Assembly: GCA_034190545.1 (NCBI GenBank)
Contig: JAXIOF010000043.1
Coordinates: forward strand, 1-37,955
Source: Candidatus Afararchaeum irisae
GTDB taxonomy: Archaea > Halobacteriota > Halobacteria > Halobacteriales > Afararchaeaceae
Reading direction: 5' to 3'
Length of the DNA: 37,955 bases
Part shown: positions 32,588 to 37,955 of the stretch, piece by piece
Layout: each line of letters begins with the position of its first letter
Numbering within the stretch: the stretch's first letter is position 1
Translations under genes and position numbers: made by a program
Notes under the pieces: generated by a model
The model's database searches: none
Seen by the model: the letters and a program-made list of their open reading frames with translations, nothing else
Told to the model about the DNA's origin: nothing

Positions 32588-33049
32588 AGTACGTCGTCGG
32601 AGGTCAACTCCGGAGTAGACGCCGTAGCGATGAACCAAGTATAGAGCGACCGCGTAGCTTCCGAAGACGTAGACGCCGATGCCAACTGCGGAGATGAGAG
32701 TACCGGGAGACAGACCCTCTCCGAAAACTCCGAAGGCGGACAGACCGACGAGTATCTGTATCACGAGGGCAGTTCCGACAAGCTTACCGAGGAACTCAAG
32801 CGAGCCCCCGGATCTTAAGTAGACCGCGGCAGACACAGCCGACAGAAGTAGTATCATACCCGAGAAGACCGACGGTTCGAAGCCGAAAAACGGAAAGAAG
32901 ACCGACGGTTCGAAGCCGAAAAACGGAAACACGTATACGGCGAGGTAGCCCACTGTCTGGCTTATTATTACAGACCACGCGAGGACTGTCAGAAGCACGG
33001 TCAGCAGAGACGCTACTGAGATGTCGGGAAGTGACCTGTGTGTCTCCAT
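32579..33049 (-). CDS. Small multi-pass membrane protein with internal tandem duplication
   Basis: A 156-residue protein with four or five hydrophobic segments and no recognised family. An 11-residue unit (FPFFGFEPSVF) occurs twice in direct succession because of a perfect 33-base duplication, just after the first transmembrane segment. The C-terminus (VDLRRRTVT) ends in the GTTAC microsatellite, which supplies the last codons and the stop. It is upstream of cobB on the same strand. Confidence 0.7.
   Translation of the reverse strand: METHRSLPDISVASLLTVLLTVLAWSVIISQTVGYLAVYVFPFFGFEPSVFFPFFGFEPSVFSGMILLLSAVSAAVYLRSGGSLEFLGKLVGTALVIQILVGLSAFGVFGEGLSPGTLISAVGIGVYVFGSYAVALYLVHRYGVYSGVDLRRRTVT
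32863..32929. repeat. Perfect 33-bp tandem duplication in coding sequence
   Basis: Copies at 32864-32896 and 32897-32929 are identical, with one further matching base on the left. The period is a multiple of three, so the frame is kept and 11 residues are duplicated. Absence of any divergence suggests a recent event. Confidence 0.93.
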
Positions 33050-33094
33050 GCCGCGGCTACAGATTCCGTCTATTTAAGATTTCGGGGGTGTGAC

Positions 33095-33982
33095 TCAGAG
33101 ACCTCCGCGGCGTCCTCCGCCGCCACGGCGTCCTCCCGAGAGGGACATACGTCTTCCGACGCTGTATCCCTCCTTCCTGAGCTTCCAGCCGTATGCGAGT
33201 CCTATCGCGAGTCCCGAGAGATGTGCGAGACGTGCGACGCCTCCCGCACCGGCTCCGAAGCTTACCGTGAGGAAGACCTCGTAGAACGCGAACAGCGAGG
33301 TGGCTACCCAGAGAGGCATGGGTATGAAGAAGTAGAGGTAGATACGCATGTTGGGGTTGAGAAGCGTGAGAGTACCCAAGACGGCAGCTATCGCTCCCGA
33401 CGCACCCAGGACGCCGCCTACACCACCCTGTGCGATAGTCACTCCCGTCTGTGCGAGTCCAGCGACTACGCCTCCGACGAAGAAGAGTCCGAGGAACTTA
33501 CGCGTGCCTATGCGTTTTTCGAGGAAGGTTCCGAAGAAGTAGAGGACTAGCCCGTTGAAGAAGATATGCATCGGATTCGTCGTCGAGTGAGAGAATATGC
33601 TCGTGATCCACGTCCAGACGTAGAGAGGGTTCTCGGTGGTGAGTATAAACAGAGATATATAGATCCTTTCGGGAGCAATCTGTGAGACCACTAACTGGAG
33701 AATGTATGTCACGACCATCGCCGCGAGAAGGAGATAGGTCGCGTTTCCGCGGAGTCCCGTGGGCAGACCGGGTAGTAGAGACGAGACAGCCGAAGACCAC
33801 GACGAGTCCGTCGACGCGGGCTCCGGCTTCGCGCCTCGCGTCTGTGGGCTCTCGTACGACGACAGTTTGGGGCAGTCGTGGTTCTCGGGGAGACGGTGTT
33901 CGGAACAGAAGGTGCCTCCACAGAGACGGCAGTCGTAAGGCATGCCGTCGATTTCCTTGCCACACTCGTCGCAGGTTTCCAT
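33095..33982 (-). CDS. Rhomboid family intramembrane protease with AN1-type zinc finger
   Basis: A 295-residue protein. The N-terminus is a zinc finger (CDECGKEI, CRLCGGTFCSEHRLPENHDC) of the AN1 type. A Pro/Ser linker leads to six membrane segments with rhomboid signatures: HIFFNGLVLYFFG, GASG (catalytic Ser in GVLGASGAIAAVLG) and the catalytic His in RLAHLSGLAIGLAYG. The C-terminus is a Gly-Arg tail (GGRRGGGGRRGGL). The start was set by a TATA-like box 27 bases upstream and by the zinc finger; an upstream in-frame extension crosses the divergent gene. This fusion is common in haloarchaea. Confidence 0.92.
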   Translation of the reverse strand: METCDECGKEIDGMPYDCRLCGGTFCSEHRLPENHDCPKLSSYESPQTRGAKPEPASTDSSWSSAVSSLLPGLPTGLRGNATYLLLAAMVVTYILQLVVSQIAPERIYISLFILTTENPLYVWTWITSIFSHSTTNPMHIFFNGLVLYFFGTFLEKRIGTRKFLGLFFVGGVVAGLAQTGVTIAQGGVGGVLGASGAIAAVLGTLTLLNPNMRIYLYFFIPMPLWVATSLFAFYEVFLTVSFGAGAGGVARLAHLSGLAIGLAYGWKLRKEGYSVGRRMSLSGGRRGGGGRRGGL

Positions 33983-34005
33983 ACACGCGATAAGCCCTCG
34001 TCGGG

Positions 34006-34013
34006 TATATAAC
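34006..34013 (-). promoter_or_regulatory. TATA box of the rhomboid gene
   Basis: The minus strand reads gttatata, centred 27 bases before the ATG at 33982. This is one of the clearest TATA boxes in the window and fixes the rhomboid start. Confidence 0.6.
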
Positions 34014-34072
34014 TTGGTGTACTGTGCTGTAGTACGAAAAGCTGTTTTAGATACGAGACCGTAGATAGGGTG

Positions 34073-34519
34073 ATGAAGCCCTACGAGAGGGAGACGCTTC
34101 TCGAACGCGTAGACAGAGGTTCGTCGTTCGTCGGGAGCGGAGTACCGGAGGAAGTAGAGGTCGACGGAGACGAGATACGTCTCAAGGAGGTAGTCCTGAG
34201 TCTGCGTTCGGAGTCGAAGCCCGACCCCGACTACGACCCCGAGACTCTCAAGAAGAAACTCAGAAGAAAACGGAGTTCGCTGTATAACTCGCTCCAAGAT
34301 GAGGACAGCGAGATGTCATATGAGAGGGGTAAGGAGATAGTCGACCTTATCGTGGGACTCGACAGGGCACTCACGTCTATAAGGGAGTCGGTCAAGGGAT
34401 CGAGAGGCGACCTCAACGAGGAGGCACGGCGTGCCGAGACAGCCGACCAGAAGAGATGGAATAACTTCCTGAACAAGGTCACAAGCGACGTCGAAGAAGA
34501 GAACCGCAGGCGCAGGTAG
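34073..34519 (+). CDS. Haloarchaeal conserved protein, DUF5788-like
   Basis: A 148-residue charged, helical protein. The opening (YERETLLERVDRGSSFVGSGVPEEVEVDGDEIRLKEVVLSL) resembles the haloarchaeal DUF5788 family as I recall it. The rest is a Lys/Arg- and Glu-rich helical region ending in RRRR. The ATG at 34073 was preferred to the GTG one codon earlier. It is divergent from the rhomboid gene. Function unknown. Confidence 0.72.
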   Translation: MKPYERETLLERVDRGSSFVGSGVPEEVEVDGDEIRLKEVVLSLRSESKPDPDYDPETLKKKLRRKRSSLYNSLQDEDSEMSYERGKEIVDLIVGLDRALTSIRESVKGSRGDLNEEARRAETADQKRWNNFLNKVTSDVEEENRRRR

Positions 34520-34526
34520 TCAGTAG

Positions 34527-35048
34527 TCAGTTAAGTCTCTCGTCGAAGGACTTGGCTTCCTCGTCTGTGAGTGGTCTGACACGGCTGTCGTTGTCACCGA
34601 ACTCCTTTCCAAACTGGACTTTACGGTCTCCGTCGGGGAACTCCTCCTCTGTACAGGGTGACTTACCGACCGTACTGTCGTTGACAGCCATGGCGTCCTG
34701 TAGCCTCACTAGAACTCCTTCGACCTCGTCTGCGGATATGTTTCTATCCATACTGACTTTGACCTCCTTTGTCTCTCTAAGACTGAAACGTTTTTCCTCG
34801 GAGTAACTGGTGTTGTGGGTGTAGACACGGACATTCATCACAAAGGGAACAAAGTCGGTGTCAGGACACGACAGTTCGAGAGAAGTATTTACGGTTACTC
34901 CGAGTTCTGATTCAGACTCAGATAAGGAGACTCCCGTGGCGTTGGCTCCTGCGAGTCTGTACGACTCCTGTGGCGTCGAGAGACAGCCAGAGAGTAGTAC
35001 GAGAAAGGCGACTGAGACGAGAAGTGTTCGGCGGTAACTCGAGGTCAT
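34527..35048 (-). CDS. Predicted lipoprotein
   Basis: A 173-residue protein with a lipoprotein signal: Arg pair, hydrophobic core (TLLVSVAFLVLLSGC) and lipobox Cys22. The Arg pair (YRRTLL) could allow Tat export, usual in haloarchaea. The exported part is beta-rich with several Asn-X-Ser/Thr sites and two further Cys. No family is recognised. Convergent with the gene at 34073 (seven bases apart) and divergent from the Mut7-C gene. Confidence 0.78.
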   Translation of the reverse strand: MTSSYRRTLLVSVAFLVLLSGCLSTPQESYRLAGANATGVSLSESESELGVTVNTSLELSCPDTDFVPFVMNVRVYTHNTSYSEEKRFSLRETKEVKVSMDRNISADEVEGVLVRLQDAMAVNDSTVGKSPCTEEEFPDGDRKVQFGKEFGDNDSRVRPLTDEEAKSFDERLN

Positions 35049-35072
35049 ATCTATGCTAATACCGTGATCCGA

Positions 35073-35079
35073 ATATAAA
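35073..35079 (+). promoter_or_regulatory. TATA-like box of the Mut7-C gene
   Basis: The sequence atataaa is centred about 30 bases before the ATG at 35106, supporting that start rather than the internal Met eight codons later. Confidence 0.5.
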
Positions 35080-35105
35080 GCTTCTCAAGGATCGAAAGTT
35101 GGGTA

Positions 35106-35576
35106 ATGCTCAAGCACAAAGACAGAAAGATGCGCCTCTTCACCGACGTGATGCTCGGAAAGCTCACAACTTACCTGCGTATGGTGGGACACGACACCGT
35201 CTATGCTCTTGAAGTCGACACCGAGGACGACGACTCAATAAGGGAGTATCTGAGCGACGATGGTCGGACTCTTCTCACACGTGACATACAGCTCGCAGAG
35301 TCGGTCACACCCTCGGTTCTGATAGAGTCGCGCGACATCGAGGATCAGCTCAGAGAGGTCTACGAGACAGGGATCGGTCTCGAACTCGACGAACCCGAGA
35401 GATGCTCCGTCTGTAACTCCGTGGTCGAGGAGACTGACGAGATCCCCGACCGCGACTGTGTTCCCAATAACGTCGAGACCGTCTGGAGATGCACCGGCTG
35501 TGGAAAGCTCTACTGGAAGGGTTCACACTGGGACGACGTGACTGAGACGCTGGAGAGGGTGAAATCGGAGACGTAG
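35106..35576 (+). CDS. Mut7-C RNase domain protein (PIN-like with zinc ribbon)
   Basis: A 156-residue protein of the Mut7-C/DUF82 family. The PIN-like part contains MRLFTDVMLGKLTTYLRMVGHDT, with an acidic residue at the active-site position, and LLTRDIQLAE. The C-terminal zinc ribbon has CSVCNSVV and CTGCGKLYWKGSHWDDV. Family members are predicted RNases. An internal ATG (35130) would match the usual family start, but the TATA position favours 35106. The stop abuts the 3' end of the convergent membrane protein gene. Confidence 0.87.
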   Translation: MLKHKDRKMRLFTDVMLGKLTTYLRMVGHDTVYALEVDTEDDDSIREYLSDDGRTLLTRDIQLAESVTPSVLIESRDIEDQLREVYETGIGLELDEPERCSVCNSVVEETDEIPDRDCVPNNVETVWRCTGCGKLYWKGSHWDDVTETLERVKSET

Positions 35577-36764
35577 TCAGCCGCTGACCTCCTTCTCGTA
35601 GAAGAGACGTAGTAATACATAGGCATAGAGAGAAGTCCCCACGAGAGTCAGAAGGCGTCCCGGGAGTAATAGTGAGATCGGGATGACCGAAGACGCAGTC
35701 TCGACGACTAGACCCGATGCGATAACTGCTATCGAGGCGAGCGCCGTCTCGTCGTTCGCACCTAAGAAGGAGCCGACGTTCGGCGGGTAGAACTGGTAAG
35801 CCACACCCACAATCGTGAGACCGAGGAATCCGAGGACGTTGAGACGTGCGTGGGTTAGCCTTAGATCCGAGACGGAAAAGACGTCGAACGCGAACCCCAA
35901 GCCGATCACGACGCCTAAGGCACCGAAGACCGCGCCCGCGAGGACACCGTACAGACCAACACGTCTTCTCCCGGATCGTCGCACCATGCCGAGGTAAGCT
36001 ATGCCGAATCCGACGACAGCGACCGATTCGAGTACGGCACCGAGTCTGAATAGGATTCCTCCGTTTAGATCGAGGGCTAAGAAAGACGGGGCGACCACGC
36101 CCGTCGGAAGTACGAGGGCGACAAGACGGCGCGAGGGATGTGAGACTAGGAGTCTTGGAAGGAGACGGAAGCCGACGCCGAAGACCATGACTCCTCCCGT
36201 CCCCGCAGCGAGAAGATGGAGAACAGAGCCGACTTGACATCCCACGGAAACGAGACACGGGAGCGCACTGAAGTTCGAGGCGACGAGTAGATACGATCCG
36301 AGGACGAGATAGACGAGAGCGAAGGGTATGGCGGCGTTCGAGTATCTGTCGACAGTACGTCTTTCCTGCTTCGTCTCGGCGGTTCCCGTTTCCCTGCCTG
36401 TGAGATTTCCGCGGAGGCTCACGCCGAGAGACACAACGAAGACACCGACGCCCGCGATCCAGAGGATTCCTCCGAGAGCCGACCCCGGGTTGGCTGAAAG
36501 AATTAGAGTTCCGAGAGAGGTGAGCGGAAACTGAACCGCAGGCGCGGCTTCGTAGGCGAGGCTCGTCTCGAAGTACGACGGAACGAGTGTGTACGCCTTT
36601 CCGAAGACTATGTGGAGGACGAATCCGAGGACACCCAGTATGAGACGGCTCCGCCAGTCGGTGTCGACGAGGGACGACGCCTGCCACGCCACGAGGAAGA
36701 CGGCACTCGTCGCGACGTATGTCCTCGACCATCGGTCTACGCTGAAAGTATGGCTGGGAGACAT
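35577..36764 (-). CDS. Polytopic membrane protein with repeated His motifs
   Basis: A 395-residue protein with about ten to twelve hydrophobic segments. Three of them begin with His and end in a Pro: LHIVFGKAYTLVP, LHLLAAGTGGVMVFGVGFRLLP, and THARLNVLGFLGLTIVGVAYQFYPP. This spacing is reminiscent of heme-binding helices in NnrS and heme-copper subunit I proteins, though the signature HAHEM of NnrS is absent. I therefore describe it as a possible heme-binding membrane protein of unknown function. Divergent from the cupin gene, with an HTH_10 regulator and a globin fragment close by. Confidence 0.7.
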   Translation of the reverse strand: MSPSHTFSVDRWSRTYVATSAVFLVAWQASSLVDTDWRSRLILGVLGFVLHIVFGKAYTLVPSYFETSLAYEAAPAVQFPLTSLGTLILSANPGSALGGILWIAGVGVFVVSLGVSLRGNLTGRETGTAETKQERRTVDRYSNAAIPFALVYLVLGSYLLVASNFSALPCLVSVGCQVGSVLHLLAAGTGGVMVFGVGFRLLPRLLVSHPSRRLVALVLPTGVVAPSFLALDLNGGILFRLGAVLESVAVVGFGIAYLGMVRRSGRRRVGLYGVLAGAVFGALGVVIGLGFAFDVFSVSDLRLTHARLNVLGFLGLTIVGVAYQFYPPNVGSFLGANDETALASIAVIASGLVVETASSVIPISLLLPGRLLTLVGTSLYAYVLLRLFYEKEVSG

Positions 36765-36852
36765 CCCACGTGTCTACTCACCACAGAGGTATACGGTCTA
36801 CGCCGAAGATGTTCGGGGAAGTAGCTATCCGCATCGAGACGAAAGACGACCC

Positions 36853-37161
36853 ATGTCTGTAGAGATAACCGACATGTCGGAGCTGCCCGACGAGAGAAGT
36901 TCACGCGTACGCGTATTCGGCTCCGAAGTCTATCCTAAGACAGTCCGGATTAAGCTCTCAGAGGGCGAGGAGCTTCCCCCACACAGACACGAAGGTTACA
37001 AGGTCGTCATACATGTCGTCTCGGGTAGACTGGCGGCGAAGATTGGAGATGAGAGTTACATACTCGAAGAGGACGACATGGCGACCTTCGAAGGAGGGAA
37101 AGCCGTCTCGCTCGAAGCAGAGAGAGAGTCGTCCCTACTCGTGATCCTGTGTAAAACGTAG
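36853..37161 (+). CDS. Small cupin-domain protein
   Basis: A 102-residue single-domain cupin. Motif 1 is GEELPPHRHEGYKVVIHVVSGRL, with His-Arg-His and later His as metal-ligand candidates; motif 2 follows in ILEEDDMATFEGGKAV. The ATG at 36853 gives a compact cupin; longer in-frame extensions overlap the divergent membrane protein. The upstream sequence gaagatgttcggggaa resembles one half of the palindrome at 37818. Convergent with the HTH_10 gene, abutting it. Confidence 0.8.
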   Translation: MSVEITDMSELPDERSSRVRVFGSEVYPKTVRIKLSEGEELPPHRHEGYKVVIHVVSGRLAAKIGDESYILEEDDMATFEGGKAVSLEAERESSLLVILCKT

Positions 37162-37776
37162 CTACTCGACGAACTCGGGGACTATTCTCGATTCTGCCCT
37201 CTGGAGTATCTCGCTACACGACGACTTCGATATTCCCACGACTTCGCTGACCTCGGTGAGAGTCGCCTCACGTGGGACGTCGTAGTACCCCTCGTCGACT
37301 GCGACCTCAAGGACTTCTCTCTGTCTCTCTGTCAGTCGTCGCTCGGTCTCTATCTCCTTCATGTACTCAAGGTCGTACTCTATCCCGTTTTGGTCGAGAA
37401 AAGAGCCGAGGTCGGACAGACTCGAGTGGTCGGCTCGGACTGTCCAGACTGCCTCACCGTCACGTATCTCGAAAGGTGTTTCGAGGGGTACTCCGGTTCT
37501 CCGAGCCGCGACCATGAGTTTGGGCTCGGGAACCTCAAACTCGACGACAGCCTCCGAGTCGGTGACGTGAAGAGTCTCCTCGTCTACGTCGTCTCTCTCG
37601 CTGAGTTCGGAGAGTATGCTCTCGACGTCGTCGGACTCTATCTCTATGAGTCCCTTTCCGTTCGAGTCCCTCGGAAGGACTGAGACGACCTTGAAGGTCG
37701 AGTCGGGGTACGACTTCGAGACGTGTTTCACACCTCCGTCGCCGGGAACGTGTATCCTGATCCTCGAACGTGGCAT
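37162..37776 (-). CDS. Bat-type transcriptional regulator with HTH_10 domain
   Basis: A 204-residue protein of the bacterio-opsin-activator type. Residues 1-145 form the N-terminal alpha/beta domain; residues about 150-200 are the HTH_10 (LTERQREVLEVAVDEGYYDVPREATLTEVSEVVGISKSSCSEILQRAE). It lacks a Cys-rich N-terminal motif, so it is not NarO-like in that respect. It is divergent from the interrupted globin gene across a perfect palindrome, which suggests it controls that promoter. Its 3' end meets the cupin gene. Confidence 0.88.
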   Translation of the reverse strand: MPRSRIRIHVPGDGGVKHVSKSYPDSTFKVVSVLPRDSNGKGLIEIESDDVESILSELSERDDVDEETLHVTDSEAVVEFEVPEPKLMVAARRTGVPLETPFEIRDGEAVWTVRADHSSLSDLGSFLDQNGIEYDLEYMKEIETERRLTERQREVLEVAVDEGYYDVPREATLTEVSEVVGISKSSCSEILQRAESRIVPEFVE

Positions 37777-37817
37777 CTGTATCTGTACGTGATTAAGTCT
37801 CTAAGTACAAAAACAGG

Positions 37818-37831
37818 GCGAACATGTTCGC
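37818..37831. promoter_or_regulatory. Perfect 14-bp palindrome between regulator and globin gene
   Basis: The sequence gcgaacatgttcgc equals its reverse complement and lies between the divergent HTH_10 and globin starts, followed by ggaa. CGAAC/GTTCG-type inverted repeats are, as I recall, found upstream of anaerobic respiration genes in Haloferax. It is a good operator candidate for the neighbouring regulator. Confidence 0.6.
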
Positions 37832-37867
37832 GGAAACCACTACGGGATGTTGGTACCATTTAGAGAT

Positions 37868-37921
37868 ATGAGCGAGACGCTCTACGACGACATAGGTGGA
37901 AAGGCTCTGGTGAATCACTAG
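37868..37921 (+). pseudogene. Truncated hemoglobin gene, interrupted after 17 codons
   Basis: The frame reads MSETLYDDIGGKALVNH then TAG. The opening SETLYDDIGG is the conserved start of group I/II truncated hemoglobins, which normally run to about 120 residues. After the stop the sequence changes to tgcgttggattaagcc-type DNA that does not encode the expected helices. The gene is therefore cut, either by an inserted element whose end starts near 37917 or by an assembly junction at the contig end. A misread base alone would not explain the downstream sequence as far as it can be seen (34 bases). Confidence 0.6.
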
Positions 37922-37955
37922 ACTGCGTTGGATTAAGCCACTAATGTAAAGGAGA

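Noticed and set aside
33095-34297. A 400-residue version of the rhomboid protein
   Set aside because: The added N-terminus overlaps the divergent gene and lies upstream of a strong TATA box that fixes the start at 33982.
35350-36732. A 460-codon open frame on the minus strand, overlapping the membrane protein and the Mut7-C gene
   Set aside because: Its product is Arg/Ser/Pro-rich without domains, unlike the acidic proteins of this genome. The same-strand frame at 35577-36764 has coherent membrane helices.

Overview
The window looks like chromosomal DNA from a haloarchaeon (Euryarchaeota, class Halobacteria or a close relative). The proteins are very acidic, many genes sit about 25-30 bases downstream of TATA-like boxes with no leader, and many families are archaeal or haloarchaeal (Hel308, KEOPS Cgi121, archaeal RfcS, MptE, Bat-type HTH_10 regulators, AN1-finger rhomboid). 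The heavy use of ATA for Ile and AGA/AGG for Arg, with only moderate GC, is unlike common high-GC genera and suggests a less-sampled lineage; this is inference only. No rRNA or tRNA gene was found, and no stretch over 300 bases lacks a gene.

Layout: 0.1-3.7 kb, hel308-cgi121-winged-helix operon, with an in-frame array of six small hairpins inside hel308. 3.7-5.4 kb, convergent type II restriction endonuclease and DNA methyltransferase. 5.5-7.7 kb, a small ORF and a two-gene membrane sensor with PAS histidine kinase. 7.7-9.8 kb (minus), AAA ATPase and metallo-beta-lactamase-fold hydrolase. 9.9-15.8 kb (minus), ileS, membrane-anchored winged helix protein, mptE, map. 15.9-19.4 kb, small winged helix protein, rfcS carrying a 437-residue intein, TatD-like hydrolase. 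19.5-21 kb, acyl-CoA dehydrogenase and a zinc-ribbon membrane protein. 21.1-26.8 kb, heme-copper oxidase subunits I-II-III and a FixI/CopA-like copper ATPase. 26.8-28.7 kb, enoyl-CoA hydratase, a haloarchaeal conserved protein and a YbjQ-like protein. 28.8-33.0 kb (minus), membrane protein, cobB, xseA, xseB, thyX. 33.1-35.6 kb, rhomboid, small haloarchaeal protein, lipoprotein, Mut7-C protein. 35.6-37.96 kb, His-rich polytopic membrane protein, cupin, HTH_10 regulator and the broken start of a truncated hemoglobin gene, where the window ends.

Most notable points: (1) the RfcS intein has no LAGLIDADG motifs and instead appears to carry a zinc cluster, NUMOD3-like repeats and a PD-(D/E)XK nuclease; (2) the hel308 insertion is six perfect palindromes with 3-nt loops spaced about 25 nt apart, kept in frame; (3) heme-copper subunit I keeps all heme/CuB ligands and the HPEVY motif but lacks the K-channel lysine and the Mg-site His/Asp, so oxygen reduction should not be assumed; (4) the right end is a candidate NO/oxygen-response cluster with a perfect 14-bp palindrome between the regulator and the interrupted globin gene; (5) eleven perfect GTTAC repeats lie upstream of cobB, and hexanucleotide repeats encode Thr-Asp tails on several proteins.
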